Shown here one piece after another: positions 52,822 to 61,412 of a DNA stretch of 64,000 nt. This stretch comes from Rhizobiales bacterium PAR1 (GTDB lineage: Bacteria > Pseudomonadota > Alphaproteobacteria > Rhizobiales > Beijerinckiaceae). A program made the translations under genes and the position numbers. How positions within the stretch are numbered: position 1 is the first letter of the stretch; each line of letters starts with the position of its first letter. The DNA lies in the NCBI GenBank assembly GCA_002256205.1, contig NKIW01000009.1, forward strand, positions 1-64,000. Direction: 5' to 3'. The notes beneath the pieces were generated by a model that saw nothing but the letters and a program-made list of their open reading frames with translations, made no database searches and was not told where the DNA came from.

Positions 52822-53763
52822 TCAATACCGAATTCTCGGGTCGATCAGCGTGTAGATGAGATCGACAAGGAGATTGATCAGCACGTAAACGAAGGAAAAC
52901 ATCAAAACGACACCCTGAATCACCGGATAATCGCGCCGCAAAATCGCATCGACGGTCAGGCGACCAAGGCCGGGAATGGCAAAGACGCTTTCGGTGACCA
53001 CCGCTCCGCCGATCAGCAGCGCGATGCCGATGCCGATCACGGTAACGATGGGAATCGCCGCGTTTTTCAGCGCATGCACGAAAAGAATACTCGGCTGCGA
53101 GACCCCTTTCGAGCGCGCAGTGCGGATATAATCCTGTTGCAACACTTCCAGCATCGAGGCGCGGGTGATGCGCGCGATCAGCGCGATATAGACAAAACCG
53201 AGCGTGATCGCCGGGAGGATGAGGTTCTCGAACCACGGCCAGACGCCCTGAGAGAGCGGCGTATAGCCCTGCACCGGCAGCCAATCGAGCTGAAGCGCGA
53301 AGATATAAGCGAGGAGGTAGCCCACCACGAAGACCGGCACCGAAAATCCGGTGACAGAGACCGCCATGGCGAGGCGGTCGATCCAGCTTCCGGCCTTCCA
53401 TGCGGCGATCACGCCCATGGGCACCGCGATGCCGATCGCCAGCACCAGCGTCACCGCCATCAGGCTGACAGTCGGCTCGATGCGCTGCTTGATGAGCTGC
53501 GTCACCGGCAGCGATGTGAAAATCGAGATGCCAAGATCGCCCCGAAGGACATTGAACAACCATTCGCCGAAGCGGATCAAAAACGGCCGATCCAGCCCGA
53601 GACCCTGCCGGATGCGCTCGACGTCCTGCGGGGTAGCCTGATCACCCGCAATCACCGCCGCCGGATCGCCGGGCGCAATATAAAGCAGCGAAAACACGAA
53701 CAGCGCGACGAAGGCCATCACCGGAATGGTCGCGATGATCCGCCGGACGATAAACGCAAACAT
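52822..53763 (-). CDS. ABC transporter permease, DppB type
   Basis: 313 residues from MFAFIVRRIIATIPVMAFVA, the standard DppB start, with LLYIAPGDPAAVIAGDQATP and about six membrane segments. EAA loop ARSKGVSQPSILFVHALKNA and end NLLVDLIYTLIDPRIRY are typical. It lies 71 bp after the binding-protein gene in the nine-gene operon. Confidence 0.93.
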   Translation of the reverse strand: MFAFIVRRIIATIPVMAFVALFVFSLLYIAPGDPAAVIAGDQATPQDVERIRQGLGLDRPFLIRFGEWLFNVLRGDLGISIFTSLPVTQLIKQRIEPTVSLMAVTLVLAIGIAVPMGVIAAWKAGSWIDRLAMAVSVTGFSVPVFVVGYLLAYIFALQLDWLPVQGYTPLSQGVWPWFENLILPAITLGFVYIALIARITRASMLEVLQQDYIRTARSKGVSQPSILFVHALKNAAIPIVTVIGIGIALLIGGAVVTESVFAIPGLGRLTVDAILRRDYPVIQGVVLMFSFVYVLINLLVDLIYTLIDPRIRY

Positions 53764-53834
53764 GGGGGCTGCCAGCTCCTTGCCAGAAAACCGCCCCGAC
53801 GAAACAGCCGGAGCGGCAGAATTTCAGGAAGACA

Positions 53835-55433
53835 TCAGGCCTTCGAAACGCCCCAGAAGAAGGGCAACGGGCCCTTCACGATGCCGGTGACATTCTTCCT
53901 CCACGCGGTGTAGCTGAGGAAGAAGCCGGTCGGCGCGAAGATAACGTCTTCGAGCGCAGCCTTATTCAGAGCAGCGATCGCCGCCTTCTCTTCGGTCAGA
54001 TCCTTGGCGTCGAACCACGAGCTGACGTACTTCTCGGTTTCCGGGCTATCCGGCCAGCCGAACCAGGCCTTCTCGCCGTTGCCGCGGATGGCGGTATACG
54101 GTGCCGGGTTGAGGCAGTCCGCGCCGGCGTGCCAAGTGTGGAACATGCTCCAACCGCCCTGCCCCGGCGGGGTTTTCTGCGCACGGCGGGCGCCCACGGT
54201 ACCCCAGTCGGTTGCGACGAAATCGACGGTCATGCCCATCTTTTTCAGAAGATCGGCGGTAACATCACCCATCGACTTGGTGATCGGCTGGTCCTGCGCC
54301 ACGACGCAGGTGACGGGCTGGCCGGCATAGCCCGATTCAGCCAGAAGTTTCTTGGCTGCGTCGAGCGACTTCATCTTAAGAATTTCACCGCCCGATTCGG
54401 TATAAAGCGGGGTGTCGGGCGTGAAGAAACCCGGCAGCGGCTTCCAGAGTTTGGTGTCGTCGCCGACAACCGCGCGCATGAAATCTTCCTGATTCATCGC
54501 CGCGAGAACCGCACGGCGGGCCTTCACGTTGTTGAATGGTGCATGGAGGTGGTTCATGCGGAACGCGCCGATGTTACCCAGCGGATCAGCGATATCGACC
54601 GAGATATTGCGGTTGCCCTTGAGCACCGGCACGAGATCCGGCAGCGGCTGTTCCCACCAGTCGACTTCGCCGTTCTGAAGCGCGGCGGAGGCGGTCGCAG
54701 GGTCCGGCATAATGACCCACTCGATACGGTCGACCATCATCTTCTTGCCGCCGGCAAGCCACGAAGCGGCTTCGTCACGCGGCTTGTAATCGGCGAAGCG
54801 TTCGAACACCGCCTTGGCGCCCGGCACCCACTCTTCCTTCTTGAACTTCATCGGGCCGGAGCCGATGTATTCGGTGATCTGCTTGAAGGGGTCGGTTTCG
54901 GCAATGCGCGCAGGCATGATGAAGGTGCAGGGCGCATTGTTCTTGCCAAGCGCGAGCAGCATCTTCGGATAGGGCTTCTTCAGCGCCCAGCGGAAGGTAA
55001 GATCATCGACCGCGACAAGCTCGTTCTGGAGCGCGCGGAGCATCAGGCCCATCGGGTCGCGCTGCGACCAACGCACAAGGCTCTGCACGGCATCCTTCGC
55101 CAAAACCGGCGTGCCATCGTGGAATTTCATGCCCGCGCGGAGCTTGAAGGTCCAGACAAGGCCATCTGCCGAGACTTCTTCCTTCTCGACCATCTGCCGC
55201 TGCGGAACGAGGCTATCGTCAACGCCGTACAGCGTATCCCAGACGAGCGCTGCCGCGTTGCGGACGACGTATTGGGTACCCCAGATCGGGTCAAAATTGG
55301 CAAGGTTCGCCTGCGGCACGAAGCGCAAGGTCTTGGCTGCAGCGCCCTGTGACAGTGCTGGCGTCGCCAGACCGCCGCTCGCCGCCAGAAGCGCCGCGCC
55401 GCCCGTCGATTTCATGAAAGTCCTGCGATCCAT
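53835..55433 (-). CDS. ABC transporter substrate-binding protein, family 5, Tat-exported
   Basis: 532 residues. The start at 55433 gives MDRRTFMKSTGGAALLAASG, a twin-arginine signal with cleavage near ALSQG. SBP_bac_5 features: LRFVPQANLANFDPIWGTQY, KFHDGTPVLAKDAVQSLVRW and NHLHAPFNNVKARRAVLAAM. First gene of the operon leading through the importer to dpaL, carbamoylase, amidohydrolase and GntR. A perfect 19-bp palindrome lies 39-57 bp upstream. The ligand is unknown; a ureido or N-carbamoyl amino acid or a peptide is inferred. Confidence 0.9.
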   Translation of the reverse strand: MDRRTFMKSTGGAALLAASGGLATPALSQGAAAKTLRFVPQANLANFDPIWGTQYVVRNAAALVWDTLYGVDDSLVPQRQMVEKEEVSADGLVWTFKLRAGMKFHDGTPVLAKDAVQSLVRWSQRDPMGLMLRALQNELVAVDDLTFRWALKKPYPKMLLALGKNNAPCTFIMPARIAETDPFKQITEYIGSGPMKFKKEEWVPGAKAVFERFADYKPRDEAASWLAGGKKMMVDRIEWVIMPDPATASAALQNGEVDWWEQPLPDLVPVLKGNRNISVDIADPLGNIGAFRMNHLHAPFNNVKARRAVLAAMNQEDFMRAVVGDDTKLWKPLPGFFTPDTPLYTESGGEILKMKSLDAAKKLLAESGYAGQPVTCVVAQDQPITKSMGDVTADLLKKMGMTVDFVATDWGTVGARRAQKTPPGQGGWSMFHTWHAGADCLNPAPYTAIRGNGEKAWFGWPDSPETEKYVSSWFDAKDLTEEKAAIAALNKAALEDVIFAPTGFFLSYTAWRKNVTGIVKGPLPFFWGVSKA

Positions 55434-55736
55434 TTTCCGTCTCCAGCTCCTGAGGCCATGGCGCACGTGGTGTTTCGAGGCCCTCGAAACCGTACCCCAT
55501 CACAGTGTTTCTTTGCATGGATCACAAAGCCGGCGACCGCCCTTGCTTTCCACGCTCTCCCGATAGCGGCGGGGTTCACCCCCTGCCCTGTTTTTAACGG
55601 GACGTATGACGCCGGCAGCAAGCCTTGTGCCATTCGTTCCCTTTCGCAGAACAGCTTTCCAAGATCGCTGCCCGTTGGAGAAGATAGTTTCACCCCTTAT
55701 TCAGAATGGCAAGATTGGATTGTTGCGACTAACAGT
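55434..55736. other. 303-bp regulatory gap upstream of the binding-protein gene
   Basis: No gene was found. The gap contains the palindrome at 55472-55490 and probably the promoter of the nine-gene minus-strand operon. The far side ends at the amidase stop, so the amidase and this operon are separate or partly read through. Confidence 0.6.
55472..55490. promoter_or_regulatory. Perfect 19-bp palindrome upstream of the nine-gene operon
   Basis: GTTTCGAGG-C-CCTCGAAAC has 9-bp perfect arms around a single base. It is 39 bp from the binding-protein start, in operator or leader position. The GntR protein encoded at the operon end is a candidate binder, although the sequence is not a standard FadR-type site. 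As RNA it could also fold with a 3-nt loop. Confidence 0.6.
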
Positions 55737-57149
55737 TCAGCCGCCGCGCCGGGGTTTGGTGATCCGCGCGAAGGGATTTCCAGTCTCATAGGCCGCTGAA
55801 GCGCGCAAAACGATGCGATCCGCGCCGAACGGGCCGACGATTTGCAAGCCGACCGGCAAGCCTGCCGCCGTCAATCCACAGGGAACAGAGGCCGCTGGCG
55901 CCTGCGTGATGTTGAAGGGGTATGTAAATGGCGTCCAGCGTGTCCAGTCCTCGCCATAGCGCCCGTGTGCAGGCGTCAGGCGCGACGCCTCAAAAGCAGG
56001 CACCGCAAGGCTCGGCGTTAGCAGGAGATCGTAGCGCTCGTGAAAGCGGGCCATCGCCAGCGCGAGTGTGTTGCGCTGGTTGAGCAACGCGTCGACATAG
56101 GCCGCTGCGGTGACTTTCTCGCCCTCTACCGCCACAGCGACGAGGCCGGGGTCCATCTTCTTCCGGTCTGCGGCGGAAATCGACCGCAACGCCAGCGCCG
56201 CGCCGGCTGACCAAAGCGTCATCAGCGTGTCGATGGGATCGACAAAGCCGGGATCGGCCCGCTCAACAATCGCGCCCAAGGCCTCGAAGCGCCGAGCCGC
56301 CGCCTCGGTGAGGGCCGCAACCTCAGGGTCGACCTCGACATCAAAGCCGAGCTTGGGCGAGAAGGCGATCCTGAGGCCCTTCACCCCATCGCCGATGCCC
56401 TCAAGGTAGTCGGGGATCGGGGCCAACGTCGCGGTCATGTCACGCTTATCGGGACGCCCGACGATATTCATCGCCAGCGCCGTTTCACGCACCGAGCGCG
56501 TCAGCGGGCCGAGATGGGCGAGAAAGCCCATCGTGGAGACCGGATAGGCCGGGATATGGCCATAGGTCGGCTTGAGCCCGAAGACGCCAGTGAAAGCGGC
56601 GGGAATCCGCACAGAGCCTGCCCCATCGGTTCCGAAGTGCATCACGCCGAGGTTCAGCGCTGAGCAGGCCGCAGCGCCGGCGGAGGAGCCACCGGTGGTC
56701 ATCCGCGTATCCCACGGATTGCGGGTGATGCCAGAGAGCGGACTATCGGAAAGACCTTTCCAGCCGTATTCGGGCATGGTGGTTTTGCCGAGGAACACGG
56801 CCCCCGCCTCACGTAACCGCGCCGTGATGGGGGCATCCTCTGTCGCCGGCGCGCTCGAAGCCAACGCCGACCCACGACGACAGGGCCAGCCTGCAACGAC
56901 GAGATTATCCTTGATCGTTACTGGTATGCCATCAAGCGGGCCGAGGGCCTCGCCCTTCATCAGCCGCGCCTCGGCGGCCTTTGCCATGGCGAGCGGAACG
57001 GCTTCGTCGCGGACGATGAAGGCGTTGATCTCAGGCTCGAAGCGGTCGATCCGCGCGAGGGTGTCCCGCGCCACCTCGACCGGCGACAGCGTTTTCGCGC
57101 GGTAGGCTGCGGCCAGACCAAAGGCATCGAGATCGGCGATTTCCGTCAT
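55737..57149 (-). CDS. Amidase (amidase-signature family)
   Basis: 470 residues. The Ser-cisSer-Lys triad is readable: Lys80 in GIPVTIKDNLVVAG, Ser155 in TTGGSSAGAAACSALN and Ser179 in GTDGAGSVRIPAAFTG. The glycine before the nucleophile is preceded by Ala instead of the usual Gly, a minor variation. Family members hydrolyse aliphatic or aryl amides and related ureides. No signal peptide. Lies downstream of the carbamoylase and PLP-enzyme genes on the same strand. Confidence 0.9.
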   Translation of the reverse strand: MTEIADLDAFGLAAAYRAKTLSPVEVARDTLARIDRFEPEINAFIVRDEAVPLAMAKAAEARLMKGEALGPLDGIPVTIKDNLVVAGWPCRRGSALASSAPATEDAPITARLREAGAVFLGKTTMPEYGWKGLSDSPLSGITRNPWDTRMTTGGSSAGAAACSALNLGVMHFGTDGAGSVRIPAAFTGVFGLKPTYGHIPAYPVSTMGFLAHLGPLTRSVRETALAMNIVGRPDKRDMTATLAPIPDYLEGIGDGVKGLRIAFSPKLGFDVEVDPEVAALTEAAARRFEALGAIVERADPGFVDPIDTLMTLWSAGAALALRSISAADRKKMDPGLVAVAVEGEKVTAAAYVDALLNQRNTLALAMARFHERYDLLLTPSLAVPAFEASRLTPAHGRYGEDWTRWTPFTYPFNITQAPAASVPCGLTAAGLPVGLQIVGPFGADRIVLRASAAYETGNPFARITKPRRGG

Positions 57150-57207
57150 GTTTCAATCCGTTACGCGGGTTGGCGAAGAAGGTGATTCCGGGACTTCAGA
57201 AACTGAT

Positions 57208-58437
57208 TCAGGCATTCGCAACGTCGAGCACCACCTGCAAAAGCACGTTGGCCCCGGAAGCGATGTCCGCATCAGTCGAGAATTCCTTCGGGTTGTGCGA
57301 TAGCCCGCCGATGGAGGGCACGAAGATCATCGCCGTCGGGCAGAGTTGCGCCATCATCTGCGCGTCGTGGCCCGCGCCGGAGATCATGCGGCGCACCGGC
57401 ATACCGAGGCTTTTTGCCGCCCCTTCGACCTTGGCGATCATGCCGTCATCGAAGGGTGTCGGCGGGAAGCGTGCGAGATCACGCGTGGTGATCGTGAGAT
57501 CCATCTGCCGCGCCATATCTTCAGCGAAAGCGCGGATCGCGGCTTCGGCCTCATCAAGCCGGGCCTGATCGGGATTGCGCAAATCCAGCGTCACGGTGAC
57601 AGTTTCCGGCACGACGTTCACATTGCCGGGTTCGACGCGGATGAAACCCATATTCGCGAGCTGGCCGGGGATGCGCGTGGTGGTCTCATAGGCGAAGACA
57701 TTGACGCGCGCAGCGAGAAGGCCCGCGTCTTTCCGGTATTTCATTGGGGTGGTGCCGCCGTGGTTGGGCTGCCCGCCAAAGGTCATTTCGAGCCAGGTGA
57801 TGCCCTGAATACCGGTAACGGCGCCAATGCCGCCGCCCTCATGCTCCAGCACCGGTCCCTGCTCGATGTGGAGTTCGAAATAGGCATGCGCCTTCAGGAA
57901 GCCCGGCTTTTCCGGGCCCTCGTAGCCGATGCGGCGCAGCTCGGTGCCGAGCACGAAACCATCAGCATCCGCCTGGGCCTGCGCTTCCGCGACGCTCATG
58001 CCGCCGAGCCAGACATAAGAACCCAGCATATCCGGATGGAAACGCGCGCCCTCCTCGTTCGTGAAGGCGATCACCGCGATATCGCGTTTGGGGCGGATGT
58101 CGAGATCATTGAGGGTCGCAACAACCTCCAGCCCGCCGATCACGCCGAGCGCACCATCAAAGCGCCCGCCGGTCGCGACGGTATCGATATGCGAACCCAT
58201 CACAACCGCCGGGCCTTCCTCCTGCCCCTTGAGGATGCCGACGATATTGCCGATGGCATCGACCTTCACATCAAGGCCCAGCGCCCGCATCTCGGCGCAG
58301 AGCCAGTCGCGTCCTGCCTTGTCCTCATCCGAAAGCGCGAGGCGGCGGCAACCGCCTTCGGGCGTCGCGCCAATACTGGCGAGCGCAGCAAGACGCGAGA
58401 CGAGGCGGGAACCGTCGATGCGCTGGTTGGTCTGCAT
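57208..58437 (-). CDS. M20 Zn-dependent hydrolase of the N-carbamoyl-L-amino-acid hydrolase / allantoate amidohydrolase group
   Basis: 409 residues from MQTNQRIDGSRLVSRLAALA. Motifs: VMGSHIDTVATGGRFDGALG (metal His/Asp and bridging Asp), AFTNEEGARFHPDMLGS (Glu pair), YFELHIEQGPVLEHEG (His), FGGQPNHGGTTPMKYRKDA (lid Asn/His) and ISGAGHDAQMM with SIGGLSHNPKEFS. This motif set defines the L-carbamoylase, ureidoglycolate and allantoate amidohydrolase group. It complements the D-carbamoylase at 47780, and sits 11 bp from the PLP-enzyme gene. Confidence 0.9.
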   Translation of the reverse strand: MQTNQRIDGSRLVSRLAALASIGATPEGGCRRLALSDEDKAGRDWLCAEMRALGLDVKVDAIGNIVGILKGQEEGPAVVMGSHIDTVATGGRFDGALGVIGGLEVVATLNDLDIRPKRDIAVIAFTNEEGARFHPDMLGSYVWLGGMSVAEAQAQADADGFVLGTELRRIGYEGPEKPGFLKAHAYFELHIEQGPVLEHEGGGIGAVTGIQGITWLEMTFGGQPNHGGTTPMKYRKDAGLLAARVNVFAYETTTRIPGQLANMGFIRVEPGNVNVVPETVTVTLDLRNPDQARLDEAEAAIRAFAEDMARQMDLTITTRDLARFPPTPFDDGMIAKVEGAAKSLGMPVRRMISGAGHDAQMMAQLCPTAMIFVPSIGGLSHNPKEFSTDADIASGANVLLQVVLDVANA

Positions 58438-58448
58438 CTTTCGCCTCC

Positions 58449-59606
58449 CTAGACCGCAGCGGCCTTGATCGCGGCATCGAGGTCCGCGAAGAGGTCGTTC
58501 ACGTCCTCCACGCCGGTCGAGAGGCGCAGGAGATCCAGCGGGCACGGCGTCCCTGCCCCTTCAATCGAGGCGCGATGCTCAATGAGGCTTTCGACACCGC
58601 CGAGCGAGGTCGCGCGCTTCCAAAGTGTGACATTGGCCGCTGCGCCGATCGCCTGCCTCTCTCCGCCTCTGAGGCGAATGGAGAGCATGCCGCCGAAACC
58701 GCCGGTCATCTGCCGCGCCGCGAGCGCATGGCCGGGATGCGAGGCGAGGCCCGGATAGAGCACCTCATGTACATGGGCGTGGTTGGCAAAGCGGGTCGCC
58801 AGCTCCATCGCGCTTTCGCAGGAGGCTTTGACGCGCAAGGAGAGCGTGCGCATGCCGCGAATGAGCAAAAAGGCTTCGAATGGCCCGAGGATCAGCCCCT
58901 GAATAGCGCGAACACGCTTGATGCGGGTCCAGTATTCATCTTCGGCGCGTGTCGCGAGCGCGCCGGCAAGCACATCGGAATGGCCGTTGAGGTATTTCGT
59001 CGCCGAATGCATCACGATATCCGCGCCAAAATCGAGCGGACGGGTGAGGATCGGCGTCGCGCCGGTCGAATCGACCGCGACGCGGGCACCGGCGGCATGG
59101 GCGATCTCGGAAACACCTGCAATATCGGTGATCGACCACAGCGGGTTGGAGGGCGTCTCGAGCCAGACGAGTTTCGTTGCGCCCGGCACCACGGCGGCGC
59201 GGACGGTATCCAGATCCGAGGTATCGACAAACGTCGTCTTGAGGCCCCATTCGGCGGCATCGTTCAGCAGCCAGTTGCGCAAGGCCCAGTACATGACGGT
59301 CGGCGCGACAATATGATCACCGGGCTTCAGCGCGAGGAACACCGCGACCGCCGCGCTCATACCTGAGCCGAGCACGATGGCGGCTTTCGCATCCTCCAGC
59401 ATCGCGATGATGCTTTCAGCCTCACGCACGGTTTCGTTGTCCGGGCGACCGTAGATATTGCCCGTGCGATACTGGTTATCCGGGTCGCGCAGGAAGGTCG
59501 TGGTGACGTGGATCGGCGGCACAACGGCGCGAGTCGGCTCGTCGATCTTGCCCATGGCCTGAGCGGCCAGCGTGCGGGGGGACCAGAGTTTCGGATTTTT
59601 AGCCAA
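58449..59606 (-). CDS. Cys/Met-metabolism PLP-dependent enzyme (cystathionine gamma-synthase/lyase family)
   Basis: 385 residues. VTTTFLRDPDNQYRTGNIYG with RPDNETVREAE near the N terminus, the PLP lysine in MHSATKYLNGHSDVLAGAL, and the C-terminal ERQAIGAA...SLGGVESLIEHRAS are typical of the family. Activities include cystathionine gamma-lyase/synthase and methionine gamma-lyase; which one cannot be told. Cluster with carbamoylase and amidase suggests catabolism of a sulfur-containing N-carbamoyl or hydantoin-derived amino acid. First gene of this minus-strand group, divergent from the M20D gene. Confidence 0.88.
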   Translation of the reverse strand: MAKNPKLWSPRTLAAQAMGKIDEPTRAVVPPIHVTTTFLRDPDNQYRTGNIYGRPDNETVREAESIIAMLEDAKAAIVLGSGMSAAVAVFLALKPGDHIVAPTVMYWALRNWLLNDAAEWGLKTTFVDTSDLDTVRAAVVPGATKLVWLETPSNPLWSITDIAGVSEIAHAAGARVAVDSTGATPILTRPLDFGADIVMHSATKYLNGHSDVLAGALATRAEDEYWTRIKRVRAIQGLILGPFEAFLLIRGMRTLSLRVKASCESAMELATRFANHAHVHEVLYPGLASHPGHALAARQMTGGFGGMLSIRLRGGERQAIGAAANVTLWKRATSLGGVESLIEHRASIEGAGTPCPLDLLRLSTGVEDVNDLFADLDAAIKAAAV

Positions 59607-59823
59607 GTCAGGGCTCCTTGAGGCGCAACCGGCAGCGAAAGCCGCGCCTGTTCAGCGCAGCTCTACCGATCAGAGGTGTGGTTGGCGCCAATCCTCCCCA
59701 TCGGCGCAAGAAGTGCAATCGCAAACTTGCCTCTATGTCAGGAGGCTGCGGTTTTAGGGTTGGCTTGATGGTCTTTGACGCTATGTTCGTTGCTCACGTG
59801 TCTCTGACCTTCATGGGATTCTC

Positions 59824-60990
59824 ATGGCTATCGATCCGTCCATTCTCGCTCTCAAGGATGAAGTCTCGCGCTGGCGACGGGATTTCCATGAACATCCGGA
59901 GCTTCTGTACGAGGTGCACCGCACCGCGCGCATCGTCGCGGAAAAGCTGCGTTCTTTTGGCTGCGATGAGGTGGTCGAGGGAATCGGCAAAACCGGTGTT
60001 GTCGGCGTCATCCACGGGCGCAACGGGCCGGGCGGCAAGGTCGTCGGCCTGCGTGCGGATATGGATGCGCTCCCGATCGAGGAGGAAACCAACCTCCCGC
60101 ATCGCTCGAAAACACCGGGAACCATGCACGCCTGCGGGCATGACGGCCACACTTCCATGTTGCTCGGCGCGGCAAAACATCTTGCCGCAACGCGTGACTT
60201 CGACGGCACCACCATCGTGATCTTCCAGCCCGCCGAAGAAGGCGGCGCGGGTGGCAAGGCGATGGTAGAAGACGGGTTGATGACCCGCTGGGGCATTCAG
60301 GAAGTCTATGGCATGCACAACATGCCGGGCATCGCGCCGGGGCATATTGCGCTGCGTCGCGGCCCGATCATGGCGGCAGCGGACCAGTTCACCATCGAAA
60401 TCGAGGGCAAGGGCGCGCATGCGGCCGCCCCACACCTCGGGATCGATCCGGTGTTCATCGGTTCGCAGATGGTCGGCGCGCTGCAGTCCATCGCTTCACG
60501 CAACGCCGACCCGCTCAAATCGGTCGTCGTCTCGGTGACGATGTTCCACGCCGGCACCGCCTTCAACATCATCCCCTCGCGCGCGACGCTCACCGGCACG
60601 GTGCGCACGCTGGAAGCTTCGATGCGGGATCTCGCCGAGACGCGCTTCCGCGCCATCGTCGAGGCAACGGCAAAAATGCACGGCGCCGAGGTGCGCATCA
60701 CCTATGATCGCGGCTATCCTGCGACGGTCAACCACCCGGCGGAGGCCGATTATGCCGCCGCGATCGCCAAGAAAACCTTCGGCGCGGACGCAGTGGACGA
60801 TACTGTCGCGCCGATGATGGGCGGCGAGGATTTCTCCTACATGTTGCTGGAGCGCCCCGGCGCCTATGTCTTCATCGGCAACGGTGATTCAGCGGGCCTG
60901 CATCACCCTGCCTACGACTTCAATGACGATGTGCTGCCGGCGGGTATCCAGTTCTGGAGCGAAATCGCGAAGGCCAGAACAGCGGCGTGA
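59824..60990 (+). CDS. M20D-family amidohydrolase (hippurate hydrolase / N-acyl-amino-acid hydrolase type)
   Basis: 388 residues. RRDFHEHPELLYEVHRTARI, GLRADMDALPIEEETN, MHACGHDGHTSMLLGAAKHL (metal ligands), IFQPAEEGGAGGKAMVEDGL (catalytic Glu), YGMHNMPGIAPG and MMGGEDFSYMLLERPGAYVF make the complete M20D set. Members deacylate N-acetyl, N-benzoyl or N-carbamoyl-like amino acids, and indole-acetyl conjugates. Divergent from the PLP enzyme across 217 bp with no other gene. Confidence 0.92.
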   Translation: MAIDPSILALKDEVSRWRRDFHEHPELLYEVHRTARIVAEKLRSFGCDEVVEGIGKTGVVGVIHGRNGPGGKVVGLRADMDALPIEEETNLPHRSKTPGTMHACGHDGHTSMLLGAAKHLAATRDFDGTTIVIFQPAEEGGAGGKAMVEDGLMTRWGIQEVYGMHNMPGIAPGHIALRRGPIMAAADQFTIEIEGKGAHAAAPHLGIDPVFIGSQMVGALQSIASRNADPLKSVVVSVTMFHAGTAFNIIPSRATLTGTVRTLEASMRDLAETRFRAIVEATAKMHGAEVRITYDRGYPATVNHPAEADYAAAIAKKTFGADAVDDTVAPMMGGEDFSYMLLERPGAYVFIGNGDSAGLHHPAYDFNDDVLPAGIQFWSEIAKARTAA

Positions 60991-61004
60991 TTGAAACCGG
61001 CGGC

Positions 61005-61391
61005 CTAGCGCCGCCGGTCCGATTTGGATTCCCAGCCCCATATCAGCAGGTATCCGAGGGGAAACGCCAAGCCTAAACCCAAAACCGCCCCCCAGGAACG
61101 TGCAACGAAAGTGCGGTCCATGCGCGCTTTTGGCTGATACCCCTCCGGTTTGGACGTCAGGTCGTGCGCCATGATTGTCATGACCACTGCGATGGCGAGC
61201 TTTACCGCAAGCCTGAACTTGGCTTCGCCCATGCGCAGCTTGACGGCGAGCGATATCAGATTGCCCAGCCCGAAAATGTACAGGCATGCAGCGTAAAGGG
61301 CATCGACGGAAAATAGCCCGATCGCAAGGCAAGTTGCGCCTATCGTTCCCCAGATCTCAAGATGCGCTCGCACTTCTGTGTCAGAACTCAC
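61005..61391 (-). CDS. Small membrane protein of unknown function
   Basis: About 128 residues from a GTG at 61391 with GAGG nine bases upstream (MSSDTEVRAHLEIWGTIGAT); a TTG at 61406 is an alternative start. Three to four hydrophobic segments: IWGTIGATCLAIGLFSVDAL, AACLYIFGLGNLISLAV, LAVKLAIAVVMTIMA and WGAVLGLGLAFPLGYLLIWG. The ending WESKSDRRR is positively charged. No family recognised. It follows the ATPase gene by 21 bp in the same direction and converges on the M20D gene. Confidence 0.65.
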   Translation of the reverse strand: MSSDTEVRAHLEIWGTIGATCLAIGLFSVDALYAACLYIFGLGNLISLAVKLRMGEAKFRLAVKLAIAVVMTIMAHDLTSKPEGYQPKARMDRTFVARSWGAVLGLGLAFPLGYLLIWGWESKSDRRR

Positions 61392-61412
61392 CTTGCGCTG
61401 CCTCAACTTTAT

